Origin: Candidatus Effluviviaceae Genus V sp.
GTDB lineage: Bacteria; Joyebacterota; Joyebacteria; Joyebacterales; Joyebacteraceae
Direction: 5' to 3'
Length of the DNA: 55,815 bases
Assembly: GCA_014728125.1 (NCBI GenBank)
Contig: WJMD01000057.1
Location: forward strand, 1 to 55,815
Part shown: positions 47,015-55,815 of the stretch, piece by piece
How the letters are laid out: every line of letters starts with the position of its first letter
Numbering within the stretch: position 1 is the stretch's first letter
The notes under the pieces: generated by a model
Told to the model about the DNA's origin: nothing
The model's input: the letters and a program-made list of their open reading frames with translations, nothing else
The model's database searches: none
Position numbers and translations under genes: made by a program

Positions 47015-47938
47015 ATGAGCGACCAGGGACGCGCGTATGTCTATGCCGGTGCGACCGTGCTCATGTGGTCGACCGTGGCCTCGGCGTTCAAGATCGCTCT
47101 TCGATACCAGAGTCCGCTCGAGCTCCTGCTGTGGTCGACCGTCGTCTCGGTGCTCGTCCTCGGGGGCATTCTGGCCGCCCGGGGTAAGCTCCGGCGCGCG
47201 TTCCGGTGCACGGCCGCCCAGTACAGACGTTCGCTGCTCCTGGGGCTCCTGAACCCGTTCCTCTACTACGTCGTCCTCTTCGAAGCCTACGATCGGCTGC
47301 CGGCCCAGCTCGCTCAGCCGCTCAACTACACGTGGGCGCTGACGCTGGCCTATCTCTCGGTGCCGCTTCTCGGACAGAGACTGTCGCGCCGCGACGTCAT
47401 CGCGGGACTGGTGGCGTACTCGGGCGTCGTCGTGCTGGCGACGCGCGGCGACCTTTCGGGATTCGGGGTTGCCGAGCCCGTCGGTGTCGCGCTGGCCCTG
47501 GGCAGCACGATCATCTGGGCGTTCTACTGGATCGGGAACACCCGAGACGAGCGGGATGCGACCGTATCGCTCTTTCTCTGCTTCCTGATGGGCCTCCCGT
47601 TCGTCGCCGTCGCGGCGGCGATCGGCGGCATCACGGCGCCCGGAGGACCGGCGCTGCTTGGGGCACTCTATGTCGGGGTCGTCGAGATGGGCGTCAGCTT
47701 CGTCTTCTGGCTGAAAGCGCTCAGACTGTCGGAGAATGCGTCACGCGTCGGGTATCTCATCTTCCTCTCCCCGTTTGTGTCGCTGCTGTTCATCAGGTCG
47801 GTCGTCGGGGAACCGATTCTGGCGTCGACGCCGGCGGGCCTGGCGCTCATCGTCGCCGGGCTCATCATCCAGCGCACAGGGCGCGGTCCGGCGACACCCG
47901 TGGAGCCCGGCCTTTCCGGCGGAGCCGGTGCCGCCTGA
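47015..47938 (+). CDS. EamA/DMT-family transporter
   Basis: A 307-residue integral membrane protein with ten predicted helices in two EamA repeats: YVYAGATVLMWSTVASAFKIAL...LLLWSTVVSVLVLG and GVALALGSTIIWAFYWIGNT...ALYVGVVEMGVSFVFWLKAL. Drug/metabolite exporters of this kind move small organic molecules or amino acids. GACGGAGG precedes the ATG. Confidence 0.92.
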   Translation: MSDQGRAYVYAGATVLMWSTVASAFKIALRYQSPLELLLWSTVVSVLVLGGILAARGKLRRAFRCTAAQYRRSLLLGLLNPFLYYVVLFEAYDRLPAQLAQPLNYTWALTLAYLSVPLLGQRLSRRDVIAGLVAYSGVVVLATRGDLSGFGVAEPVGVALALGSTIIWAFYWIGNTRDERDATVSLFLCFLMGLPFVAVAAAIGGITAPGGPALLGALYVGVVEMGVSFVFWLKALRLSENASRVGYLIFLSPFVSLLFIRSVVGEPILASTPAGLALIVAGLIIQRTGRGPATPVEPGLSGGAGAA

Positions 47939-48026
47939 CGGGGGGCGAATCAGCCTGCTGTTCCAGGCATCCCAACAAGACAGGTGGGCTCTCGGGCAAC
48001 GTGCCTATCGACAGTGGGGGGAGCAC

Positions 48027-48518
48027 GTGAAGCGCAACAGGAAACGGATCGTACTGCGGACGCTGGTCGTCTGCATCGGACTCGCGGCCGCGGTCGCCGT
48101 CGGCGGATGCGGCGCTATGACGTGCCGCGTGCCGCCGCCCGCGGATCCGGGACGGCCGGTGACGATCGGCGGGCCGCCGGAGAGCGGGACGCTCGCGCTC
48201 TTCGTCACGGCAGCGCGGGTCGAGCGGGGGCGTCTGGCCGTCGAGATCGAGGCGCCGGGGGCGTGCTCGGTCGGCCGGATCGACGCCTTCTCGACGGCCG
48301 TGTTCGATGCAACCGACCCGCCGGCGTGTGAGCTGTTCGTCGTCGCCGACGGTGAGTCCGGCTGCGAGGGGCGCTCCACCGGGCGCGCCGTGTTCGATCT
48401 CGGACCGCTCACGCAGCGGCTGCTCGACGAAATGCCGGAGAGCAGCGGCCTGATTCTGAGGGTCAGGCCCGCTGCGGACGGGAGTCCCATCAGCGTATCG
48501 ACCTACAGGCTGCGGTGA
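48027..48518 (+). CDS. Small lipoprotein or exported protein, unknown function
   Basis: A 163-residue protein with signal and probable lipobox (TLVVCIGLAAAVAVGGCGAM; Cys near residue 28). The mature domain is rich in acidic residues and strands (TIGGPPESGTLALFVTAARVERGRLAVEIEAPGACSVGRIDAF), with four further Cys. GGGGGGAG precedes the GTG start at 48027. No family is recognised. Confidence 0.68.
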   Translation: MKRNRKRIVLRTLVVCIGLAAAVAVGGCGAMTCRVPPPADPGRPVTIGGPPESGTLALFVTAARVERGRLAVEIEAPGACSVGRIDAFSTAVFDATDPPACELFVVADGESGCEGRSTGRAVFDLGPLTQRLLDEMPESSGLILRVRPAADGSPISVSTYRLR

Positions 48519-48561
48519 GCACACCTGCCGCAGCGGACAAGACCACCAACGGGAGGCACAT

Positions 48562-48849
48562 ATGAGCGAGGCGACCGGCAGGGTCGAGGGCTCGAACAGC
48601 GAACACACATGCAGGTTCTTCGGGCTGTCGACGTGCATCTGGTGCAAGAAGACGCGTCAGTTCCTCGAGGACAACGACGTGGCGTTCGATTTCACGTACG
48701 TCGACCTCCTCCAGGGAGAGGAACGCGCACGCGCGATCGAGGAAGTGAAGAAGTGGAACCCGGGGGTGAACTTCCCGACGGTCGTCATCGACGATGAGCC
48801 GGTCGTGGGCTTTGAGCCGGACACCATCAAGGAGAAGCTGGGGCTATGA
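48562..48849 (+). CDS. Glutaredoxin-like protein
   Basis: A 95-residue protein with thioredoxin-fold features: [75 protein letters not shown], i.e. the CxxC active site (CIWC) and a cis-Pro (FPTVVI). It should exchange dithiols or carry electrons. GGGAGG precedes the ATG. Its stop overlaps the next start by 4 bases, so it is probably the partner of the FTR-like protein. Confidence 0.92.
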   Translation: MSEATGRVEGSNSEHTCRFFGLSTCIWCKKTRQFLEDNDVAFDFTYVDLLQGEERARAIEEVKKWNPGVNFPTVVIDDEPVVGFEPDTIKEKLGL

Positions 48850-49361
48850 GCGAGCAGGAGACGATCTCCGATGCGATGGTCGAGGAGCTCCATGAGAAGC
48901 TCGACCGGGAGGCCGAGGAGGGCGGATACCACCTGAACCCCGACCGCGGATTCGTCCGCGGCCTCGTCCACGGTCTCCTCCAGAACAGAAGACGCTACGG
49001 CTACCAGTCGTGCCCGTGCCGACTGGCGGACGGTGAGAAGAAGGAAGACCTGGACATCATCTGCCCGTGCGACTACCGTGACCCGGACCTGGCCGAGTAC
49101 GGGACGTGCTACTGCGCGCTCTATGTCAGCGGGGACGTTCTCGAGGGTGAGCGCGAGCTGCGGTCGATACCGGAACGCAGGCCTTCCCGCGAAGAGCGGG
49201 CGCAGCACCGCAGCCGGCGGTCGGGCCCCGGATCCGGAGCGAAGACCACGACGCCCGTCTGGCGCTGCCGCGTGTGCGGCTATCTGTGCGCTCGCGACGA
49301 GGCACCGGAGGTCTGTCCGATCTGCAAGGCGAAGAAGGAGCGGTTCGAGAGGTTCTGGTAA
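48846..49361 (+). CDS. Ferredoxin-thioredoxin reductase catalytic-chain-like protein fused to a rubredoxin-like domain
   Basis: A 171-residue protein. Residues about 20-100 have the FTR beta-chain motifs SCPCRL, ICPCDY and TCYCALYV (CPC-CPC-C-x-C), which hold a 4Fe-4S cluster and redox Cys pair. Residues 132-171 ([32 protein letters not shown]) are a rubredoxin-like iron or zinc domain. Together with the upstream glutaredoxin this suggests an electron chain from rubredoxin/ferredoxin to a thiol partner. The middle linker is Arg-rich. It is not a normal plant-type FTR. Confidence 0.85.
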   Translation: MSEQETISDAMVEELHEKLDREAEEGGYHLNPDRGFVRGLVHGLLQNRRRYGYQSCPCRLADGEKKEDLDIICPCDYRDPDLAEYGTCYCALYVSGDVLEGERELRSIPERRPSREERAQHRSRRSGPGSGAKTTTPVWRCRVCGYLCARDEAPEVCPICKAKKERFERFW

Positions 49362-49377
49362 CGGGAGGCACAGGCAC

Positions 49378-49672
49378 GTGGCCGACGGCACGACAGGGCA
49401 GATCCACGACACCGAGGCACTCGATCTCTCGACATCGCCCGGCACGTCCTGAACTGGAACGTACCCATCCCTCCGCTCTTCTCGACCGAGTTGGGCGTGC
49501 TTCCCGTCTCTGTCAGGATCCTCTGGATGATCCGCAAGCAGACCCACAGCGGGCACTTCCGGTTCTGGATCCTCAACTCGATCGAGTACCGTTTGAACGA
49601 CATGTCGAGGCAGATCCGGCAGATCGAGCGTCGGATCGAACGAGCGTCCGCAAGGGAGGGCGCATCGGATGA
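49378..49672 (+). pseudogene. Small gene with a broken frame before rpiA
   Basis: GTG at 49378 after GGGAGG opens a frame (ADGTTGQIHDTEALD) that stops at 49452. From about 49431 a different frame has typical coding composition: DIARHVLNWNVPIPPLFSTELGVLPVSVRILWM, then RKQTHSGHFRFWILNSIEYRLNDMSRQIRQIERRIERA. One extra or missing base near 49425-49430 would join them, and another near the end would reach the TGA at 49670-49672, which overlaps the rpiA ATG. Either a frameshifted real gene or a sequence error. I know no family. Confidence 0.45.
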
Positions 49673-50364
49673 CGGAGCGAACAACCGACGCCGAGAGCCT
49701 CAAGGAGTCCGCCGCCCGGGCAGCGCTCGAGTTCGTCGAGGACGGCGGCAGAGTGGGACTCGGATCGGGCTCCACGGTCGCCCACTTCATCGAGCTCATC
49801 GCGCATCGCGTCGCATCGGGCGACCTCGCCTCGTGTGTCTTCATCCCGTCGTCTCGTCAGACGGAGCACGTCGCGCGCTCGCGCGGCCTCACGCTCGATA
49901 CGCTTGACGGCATTCCGCGACTCGACGTGACCATCGACGGCGCCGACGAGTTCACCGATCGGCTCGAGCTTATCAAGGGTCTGGGCGGAGCGCTTCTGCG
50001 TGAGAAGATCCTCGCCGGGGCATCGGAGCGGTTCATCGTCATTGTGGACGATTCGAAGCACGTCGACCGGCTGGGAGAGCGCGCGCCGCTGCCCGTCGAG
50101 GTGCTGCCGTTCGCGAGGTCGTTCGTCTCGACGCAGGTGCGGGCGCTCGGAGGTCGGCCGGCGCTCCGGGGCGGCGCCGAGCCCTTCGTGACGGACCAGG
50201 GGAACTGGATCCTCGACTGCGAGTTCGGTCCGATCGACGACCCGGAGGCCCTGGCCGGCGTGCTCCGGGAGGTTCCCGGGGTGATGGAGCACGGCCTTTT
50301 TCTCGGGATGGCCGACGCTGTAGTCGTCGGGAGCCCGGACGGGGTGAGAACGCTACCGAGGTAG
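49669..50364 (+). CDS. rpiA: Ribose-5-phosphate isomerase A
   Basis: A 231-residue enzyme with RpiA motifs in order: GRVGLGSGSTVAHFIELI, VTIDGADEF, LIKGLGGALLREKI and IVIVDDSKHV, then LPVEVLPFA. It interconverts ribose-5-phosphate and ribulose-5-phosphate in the pentose phosphate pathway. Length and motifs are normal. It starts with ATG at 49669 and is followed by 91 bases without a gene. Confidence 0.95.
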   Translation: MTERTTDAESLKESAARAALEFVEDGGRVGLGSGSTVAHFIELIAHRVASGDLASCVFIPSSRQTEHVARSRGLTLDTLDGIPRLDVTIDGADEFTDRLELIKGLGGALLREKILAGASERFIVIVDDSKHVDRLGERAPLPVEVLPFARSFVSTQVRALGGRPALRGGAEPFVTDQGNWILDCEFGPIDDPEALAGVLREVPGVMEHGLFLGMADAVVVGSPDGVRTLPR

Positions 50365-50455
50365 ACAGGATGAGGCGTCCGACGGTCGGACACGGGCCGG
50401 GAGCCCCGCGTCCAGCTGTCGAGGACGTCTGACGAACCCACCGGAGGGAGCTGCC

Positions 50456-51262
50456 ATGACAGAGGGGAACATCGGCAGGGAGCGCATCGTCGACGCTCTC
50501 ATCGACCGTCTCGAGCCGCTCGAGTTCGTCGATGCGATGTGGGAGGGAGGCGCGGCGGCGCACGGCCGCGTCGACGAATGGTCCGATCTGGACCTGCAGG
50601 TCGTGTGCGACGACGAGAAGGTCGAGGAGACCTTCGAGACGGCGCGTGAGGCTCTCGACGAGGTCGCGTCCATCGAGCTTGCCTTCCGCATGCCCGAGCC
50701 CGCATGGCACGGTCACTCGCAGGTCTTCTGGAAGCTCCGCGAGGCCAGCCCGTTCCATCTGATTGATCTCTGCGTCATCAAGCGTTCCTCCGACGATAAG
50801 TTCCTCGAGCCTGAGATGCACGGGAGTCCCGAGGTCCACTTCGACAAGACCGGTGTCGCGAGGCCCGCCTCGTTCGACGTGACTGCGCACCGTGAAGCGC
50901 TCAGGCGCCGTCTCGGGACGCTGCGGACGGTGTTCGGCCTCTTCGGCAGGGTCATGGTTGAGAAGGAACTCCGGCGGGGGAACGGCATCGAGGCCGTCAG
51001 CTACTTCCACGGGACGACGCTCCGGCCGCTCATCGAGGTTCTGCGCATGCGCTACACGCCGGCGCAGCACAGGTTCCACACGCGCTATCTCTACTACGAC
51101 TTCCCGCACGACGTTGTGAAACGCCTTGAACGGCTCTTCTTCGTCGGCGATATCGGTGAGCTCGACGAGCGTCTCGAGGAGGCCGTGGCGTGGTTCGAGG
51201 TGGCCGCCGAGGAGGCTGAACGCTTCCTCAGTGCGGAGGACGACGAGAGGCCCCACCGCTAG
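50456..51262 (+). CDS. Nucleotidyltransferase-domain protein
   Basis: A 268-residue protein: the N-terminal domain has the motif MWEGGAAAHGRVDEWSDLDLQVVCDD (G-G/S-x-G then D-x-D), the metal-binding signature of MNT-type nucleotidyltransferases, and HLIDLCVIKR supplies the third Asp. The C-terminal helical part (EKELRRGNGIEAVSYFHGTTLRPLIEVLRMRY) resembles the substrate-binding part of aminoglycoside adenylyltransferase-like proteins. No known antibiotic target can be inferred. GGAGGGAG precedes the ATG. Confidence 0.87.
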   Translation: MTEGNIGRERIVDALIDRLEPLEFVDAMWEGGAAAHGRVDEWSDLDLQVVCDDEKVEETFETAREALDEVASIELAFRMPEPAWHGHSQVFWKLREASPFHLIDLCVIKRSSDDKFLEPEMHGSPEVHFDKTGVARPASFDVTAHREALRRRLGTLRTVFGLFGRVMVEKELRRGNGIEAVSYFHGTTLRPLIEVLRMRYTPAQHRFHTRYLYYDFPHDVVKRLERLFFVGDIGELDERLEEAVAWFEVAAEEAERFLSAEDDERPHR

Positions 51263-51344
51263 GGGGCTTCCAGGATACGAAGATCCATGGGAGCAGTCCC
51301 CGACGGGCGACGATGCGGCGTCCAGGCACAAGGGAGGAATAGCG

Positions 51345-52370
51345 ATGAGTGAACGAGGATTCTGGCCAGCTCTTTGCAATGGACTGGGACGACAGGTGCT
51401 CTCGGGAGTGGTCCTTACGTCGCTGTTTCTGCTTCCCGCGTGGCACCTGAGCCGCGCGGCCGAGCCCGTGGCGACCTACTCCATCGTCGGATACGACCCG
51501 TCGACGGGTGACATCGGCGTCGCCGTGCAGTCGAAGTTCTTCGCCGTCGGCGCCGTCGTTCCCTGGGCGAGGGCGGAGGTCGGAGCCGTCGCCACGCAGG
51601 CGTTCGGGAACACGACCTTCGGGCCTCGCGGTCTGGCGCTGCTTGAGAGCGGCATGTCGGTCGAGGAGACGCTCGAGGAACTCCTCGCCGGAGACGATGA
51701 CCGGGAGCGCCGGCAGGTCGGGATCGTGGACGCCGAGGGCCACTCCGCGTCGTTCACCGGTTCCGAGTGCATGGACTGGGCGGGCCACCGGACGGGTCCG
51801 AACTACGCGGCGCAGGGGAACATCCTCGTGAGCGGTGCGACCGTGGACTCGCTCGCGGAGACGTTCGAGGCGACGAACGGCACGATGCTCGTCGAGCGTC
51901 TCATGCGCTGCCTCGAGGCGGCGCAGGCGGCCGGAGGCGATTCCCGGGGGGTGCAGTCGGCGGCGATCATCGTTGAGCGGAAGGGCGCAGGCTACGGAGG
52001 CTTCGGCGATCGGTACTGCGATCTGAGGGTCGACGATCACGAGGAGCCGATCGCGGAGCTCAGACGGCTGGTCGACCTCTGGAAGGAACAGGCGCTCATC
52101 ATCGAGGGCTACCGGCTGGTGGAGCTCGAGGCGTACGACGAGGCGGTCAGACTCGGGCGCGAAGCCGTCGCGCTGACTCCGGAGAAGGGGGCACCCTACT
52201 ACCACCTGGCCTGCTACTACTCGCGGGCCGGGATGCGTGAGGAGGCTCTCGAGAACCTGAGGACCGCCGTCTCGAAGGAGCCGTCGCTCGGACCCAGGGC
52301 GACGGAGGATCCGGACTTCGAGCCCCTGTACGACGACCCTGAGTTCAAAGCGATCACGGTCGAACCGTGA
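51345..52370 (+). CDS. Exported DUF1028 (Ntn-hydrolase fold) protein with TPR-like C-terminus
   Basis: A 341-residue protein with a signal segment (VVLTSLFLLPAWHLSRAAEP). DUF1028 begins VATYSIVGYDPSTGDIGVAVQSKFFAVGAVVPWARAEVGAVATQAFGN, and the rest follows its pattern (GHRTGPNYAAQGNILVSG, GYGGFGDRYCDLRVDDH), an Ntn-hydrolase-like fold. Residues about 245-325 (LEAYDEAVRLGREAVALTPEKGAPYYHLACYYSRAGMREEALENLRTAVSKEPSL) are a TPR-like pair found in exported relatives. The substrate is unknown. AGGGAGG lies before the ATG. Confidence 0.87.
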   Translation: MSERGFWPALCNGLGRQVLSGVVLTSLFLLPAWHLSRAAEPVATYSIVGYDPSTGDIGVAVQSKFFAVGAVVPWARAEVGAVATQAFGNTTFGPRGLALLESGMSVEETLEELLAGDDDRERRQVGIVDAEGHSASFTGSECMDWAGHRTGPNYAAQGNILVSGATVDSLAETFEATNGTMLVERLMRCLEAAQAAGGDSRGVQSAAIIVERKGAGYGGFGDRYCDLRVDDHEEPIAELRRLVDLWKEQALIIEGYRLVELEAYDEAVRLGREAVALTPEKGAPYYHLACYYSRAGMREEALENLRTAVSKEPSLGPRATEDPDFEPLYDDPEFKAITVEP

Positions 52371-52395
52371 TGCGCTGAAACGACGGAGGCACGGA

Positions 52396-55300
52396 ATGGA
52401 CGACGGCCGCATCGACAGCTCAGGACACGAGGCGGCCGGCGACGGCCGTGCCTCGGATCCAGGGAAGCGGGCTCCGTGTGGTCGCGAGCCGACCGCGTTC
52501 TGCTCGAGGGCGCTCGAACGTTCCGGGGTGGCGATCGCTGTCATCGACGGAACCGACCTCGTTCACGCCAGCGGCGCCCTGGCCTCCCTCACCGGGTACA
52601 CCTACGACGAACTGGCCGCGATGAACGCCGGGGAGCTCGCCGAGCGGGTTCTTCTGGCCGACGACACGGCATCGGTGCTCGACTACCACTCCCGCCTCGT
52701 CCGAGGTGAGGACGTCCCGCTTCACATCGAATACCGGATCCGGCGCAAGGACGGTTCCGTCCGGTGGCTCGAGGAGACCGCCGAGCTGGTGTCCGATGAC
52801 GGCGAGCCGACCGTGCGTGCCTTCCTGATCGACGTCACCGAACGAAAGACCATGGAGAGTCGGGCCGACCGTGAGCGGCGCCAGCTTCTATCTATCTTCG
52901 AGGGACTCGACGAGTACGTCTACGTTGCTGACCCCGACACGCACGAGATCCTGTTCATCAACCAGTCGCTCAAGGAGGTCTTCGGTGACATCACCGGCCG
53001 GAAGTGCTACGAGGCACTGCAGGGTAGAGAGGGACCCTGCCCCTTCTGCACGAACGACAGGATCTTCGGAGAGAACGCGGGGACATCGTACGTCTGGGAG
53101 TTCAGGAACGAGAACGACCGCCACTGGTATCGCTGCATCGACAAGGCCATCGAATGGCCGGACGGCCGGCTGGTCCGGGCTGAGATAGCGCTTGACATCG
53201 ACGACCTGAAGACGGCAGAGGAGCGTCTTCGCGCGGGGGAGGCCCGGTACCGCAGCATCTTCGAAGGCGCGGCCGTGTCACTATGTGAACTCGATTTCAG
53301 CGGGTTCACGGAGTGGGTGTTGCGACTCGGAGACCGTGGGGTGGGCGACGTGGGGGCGTACTGCGTCGAGCATCCGGATGCGGTCATGCGGGCGTGCGGC
53401 ACCATGCGCATCCTCGATGCCAACCGGGAGAGCCTGAGGCTCTTCGCCGTGCCGTCCCGCGAGGAGCTCCCGGAGTCGGTCGCGGGCTTCGCGTGCCCTG
53501 AGTCGATGGACTTCATCTGCGGGCTGGCCCGGGCCGTCGCCGACGGCAGGAACTGCTACCGCGCCGGGACCATCATCCAGACACTCGATGGAGAGAAGCT
53601 CAACGTCATCATGACGGTCACGCTCGAGCCCAAGAGCAGCTCGGCGTTCATCAGCGTGACCGACGTCACCGAGCTCAAGCGCATCGAGCAAGCCCTGCGG
53701 GAGTCGGAGGAGCACTACCGCGAGGTCGTCGAGAACGCGCACGAAGCTATCATCGTCATCCAGGACGGCGTCATAGCCTTCGTGAACCCGAGGGGGGCGG
53801 CGTCCCTGGACCTCACGCCGGACGACCTCGTCGGGCGGCCCTTCACCGACTTCATCCACCCGGAGGAACGTGAGCTCCTGAAGGAGCGCTACCAGCACCG
53901 GCTGGCCGGTGAGGATGTGCTCCAGGACTACACCTACCGGAGTGTGACCGAGGACGGGCGCGTCGTCTGGGGCGAGGTTCACGCCACCCGCATCACCTGG
54001 GACGGCCGTCCGGCGACCCTCAATTTCGTGGCCGACGTGACGGAACGAAAGCTCGCCGAGGAGGCGAGAGTCGCGGCCCTCGCTGAACGCGCGGGCATCA
54101 TGGAGGCGATGGCGGACGGCATCGTCGTCGTCTCGCGCGAGGGGCGCGTGCTCGACGTCAACCCGGCGATGCTCGAGCTGCTCGGCGCGGCTGAGAAAGA
54201 GGTGGTCGGTCACGACGTCGAAGAACTTACGGAACGCTTCATCGCCCCGGAGGATGTCGAGAACGCTCTGGCCGGGTTCGCGGAGACGGCGCGGGGAGAC
54301 ACGCCGGCGCCCTACGTTCTCCACGTCGTCTCGGCGACCGGGGAGACGATTCCGGTCAGCTTCAAGGTCTCACAGCTGAAGACAGAGGAGCATGACCACC
54401 CGCGCATCCTCGTGGACTTCCACGACATGCGTGAGATCCTGTCGGTCGAGCATGCCCTGAGGAAGAGCGAGGCGGAGCGGCGGCTCTTCATGGAGGCCGC
54501 GACGGACGCGTTCACGCTGTGGGACGCCGACCTCAATCTGGTCGACGCCAACGCTGAGGCGTGCAGGCGGCTCGGTCTCGCGAGGGACCAGCTTGTCGGG
54601 CTGAACATGCGCGAGGTCTATCCGCCCTCGACGGAGCCCGGTGTGCTGGACCGCTATGTCGAGGTGATCAGGACAGGCGACCCGTATTGCGCGTTCGACG
54701 TGAGCCCCGCCGGCGAGCTCGCCGGAAAGCGATACTCCGTCAAGGCCTTTCCGGTGGGGGACGGCCTCGGCCTCATCACGACCGACACGACCGAGCGCTG
54801 GAAGGCCCAGGAGGCCCTCCGCAGGTCCGAGGAGCACTACCGACAGGTCGTAGAGAACGCGGACGAGGCGATCACGGTCGCTCAGGACGGGCGCCTGAAG
54901 TTCTTCAATCGCCGTCTCGTCGACATCCTCGGCTACGACGAGTCGGAGATCCGCGGCATGTCGTTCGTCGAGTTCATTCATCCGGACGACAGGGAGATGG
55001 TGGCGGAGCGGCATGCGAGACGACTGAACGGCGAGAACCCGCAGAGCCAGTACGGATTCCGCGTCGTGACGAAGCAGGGCGACCTCCGTCACGTGCGCAT
55101 CAACGCCGTCCGGTTCGAGTGGGGCGGGCGTCCGGCGACGCTCAACTTCATCCTCGATACGACGGAGCAGGTGGAGAACGAGCGGGCCATCCGTGAGAGG
55201 ACGCAGCGGCTCCGGCTCCTCTTCGACCGGGCGAACGACGCCATTCTCGTGATGAACGGTGAGGTGTTCATCGACTGCAACGAGCGGGCGCTGGAGATGT

Positions 55301-55815
55301 TCGGTTGCTCGCGGGAAGAGATCGTCGGGAGACCGCCGTATCACTTCTCGCCGGACACTCAGCCGGACGGAAGGGATTCCAGGGACAAGGCTCTCGAGAA
55401 GCTGTCAGCGGTCTCGGAGGGCGAGCCCCAGTCCTTCGAGTGGACCCATTGCCGTGCGGACGGAACGCCGTTCGACGCGGAGGTCGGCCTGACCTCGTTC
55501 ACGCTCGATGGGAAGCAGTACATCCAGGCGTTCGTCAAGGACATCACGAAGAGGAAGCGCGCCGAGGAGAACGTCAGGAGCATCGCGCGGTTCCCGGCCG
55601 AGAACCCGAACCCCGTGATCCGTGTCCAGCGGGACGGGCGAATACTGTACGCGAACGAAGCGACCGACTGGCTTCTCGACCAGTGGGGCTGTGAGGTCGG
55701 CCACTACCTCCCGCCGCGGCTTCGCGAGACGGTGATGGGGGCCTACAAAAGGGAGAGGACCGGCCGTCTGGAGGCGAACGTCTCCGACCGGACCTACTCG
55801 TTCGTGCTGGCGCCC
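52396..55815 (+). CDS. Very large multi-PAS sensor protein, 5' part (open at the window end)
   Basis: The frame is open for 1140 codons from ATG at 52396 (GGAGG upstream) to the window end. About nine PAS/PAC units follow each other, with repeated PAC ends (VTERKTMES, VTERKLAEE, TTERWKAQE, TTEQVENER, ITKRKRAEE) and starts such as EEHYREVVENAHEAIIV and EEHYRQVVENADEAITV. The second PAS has Cys204, Cys215 and Cys218 (KCYEAL...GPCPFC), as in PAS domains with a Cys cluster. No transmembrane helix or kinase domain is seen yet; a histidine kinase, GGDEF or similar output should follow beyond the window. Confidence 0.87.
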   Translation, partial: MDDGRIDSSGHEAAGDGRASDPGKRAPCGREPTAFCSRALERSGVAIAVIDGTDLVHASGALASLTGYTYDELAAMNAGELAERVLLADDTASVLDYHSRLVRGEDVPLHIEYRIRRKDGSVRWLEETAELVSDDGEPTVRAFLIDVTERKTMESRADRERRQLLSIFEGLDEYVYVADPDTHEILFINQSLKEVFGDITGRKCYEALQGREGPCPFCTNDRIFGENAGTSYVWEFRNENDRHWYRCIDKAIEWPDGRLVRAEIALDIDDLKTAEERLRAGEARYRSIFEGAAVSLCELDFSGFTEWVLRLGDRGVGDVGAYCVEHPDAVMRACGTMRILDANRESLRLFAVPSREELPESVAGFACPESMDFICGLARAVADGRNCYRAGTIIQTLDGEKLNVIMTVTLEPKSSSAFISVTDVTELKRIEQALRESEEHYREVVENAHEAIIVIQDGVIAFVNPRGAASLDLTPDDLVGRPFTDFIHPEERELLKERYQHRLAGEDVLQDYTYRSVTEDGRVVWGEVHATRITWDGRPATLNFVADVTERKLAEEARVAALAERAGIMEAMADGIVVVSREGRVLDVNPAMLELLGAAEKEVVGHDVEELTERFIAPEDVENALAGFAETARGDTPAPYVLHVVSATGETIPVSFKVSQLKTEEHDHPRILVDFHDMREILSVEHALRKSEAERRLFMEAATDAFTLWDADLNLVDANAEACRRLGLARDQLVGLNMREVYPPSTEPGVLDRYVEVIRTGDPYCAFDVSPAGELAGKRYSVKAFPVGDGLGLITTDTTERWKAQEALRRSEEHYRQVVENADEAITVAQDGRLKFFNRRLVDILGYDESEIRGMSFVEFIHPDDREMVAERHARRLNGENPQSQYGFRVVTKQGDLRHVRINAVRFEWGGRPATLNFILDTTEQVENERAIRERTQRLRLLFDRANDAILVMNGEVFIDCNERALEMFGCSREEIVGRPPYHFSPDTQPDGRDSRDKALEKLSAVSEGEPQSFEWTHCRADGTPFDAEVGLTSFTLDGKQYIQAFVKDITKRKRAEENVRSIARFPAENPNPVIRVQRDGRILYANEATDWLLDQWGCEVGHYLPPRLRETVMGAYKRERTGRLEANVSDRTYSFVLAP

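Overview
The window is GC-rich bacterial DNA of about 55.8 kb. I see no rRNA, tRNA, CRISPR array, IS element or phage module. All well-supported genes lie on the + strand except one toxin-antitoxin pair. Outer-membrane proteins, lipoproteins, Cys-rich right-handed beta-helix proteins and a shared C-terminal SWGxIKAxYR-like tail point to a Gram-negative, poorly cultured lineage, perhaps of the FCB type (Eisenbacteria or Latescibacteria-like). That placement is from memory of similar proteins, not from a search.

Region 1 (1-9.6 kb) is a piece of a mobile-integron cassette array. Eight clear attC sites (118-6396) share the left arm AGCGCATGCAGCCGAC and a matching GCGGCTGATGCGC-like right arm. 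They separate small unrelated cassettes: a membrane-anchored protein, a reverse-oriented toxin-antitoxin pair, a HEAT-repeat exported protein, a GNAT acetyltransferase, a nucleotidyltransferase with a small partner, a two-gene cassette of unknown function, a metallo-beta-lactamase-fold hydrolase and a SnoaL-like exported protein. From 7.0 to 9.6 kb the sites become degenerate, and one cassette gene (an FMN reductase) is broken. No integrase or attI is present, and the attI side should lie to the left. Each cassette start is complementary to its own end for several bases beyond the R boxes.

Region 2 (9.6-25.7 kb) holds an M50-type membrane protease, envelope and exported proteins (beta-helix proteins, a BNR-4 propeller, lipoproteins), small membrane proteins, TspO, a GNAT-methyltransferase fusion, an HPP membrane protein and a haloalkane dehalogenase-like hydrolase. 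Three exported proteins here end in the same short C-terminal tail.

Region 3 (25.7-52.4 kb) is a dense run of co-directional small enzymes. It is rich in redox and repair functions: rhodanese, AhpD-like and MsrA proteins whose key Cys positions are in-frame UGA (probable selenoproteins), ArsC, a glutaredoxin beside a ferredoxin-thioredoxin-reductase-like protein, Mug uracil glycosylase with an alkyltransferase-like protein, NUDIX, VOC, PhzF, 2'-5' RNA ligase, GH97, RpiA and a DUF1028 protein. Many genes overlap by 4 bases and are probably translationally coupled.

Region 4 (52.4 kb to the end) is the open 5' part of a very large multi-PAS sensor protein.
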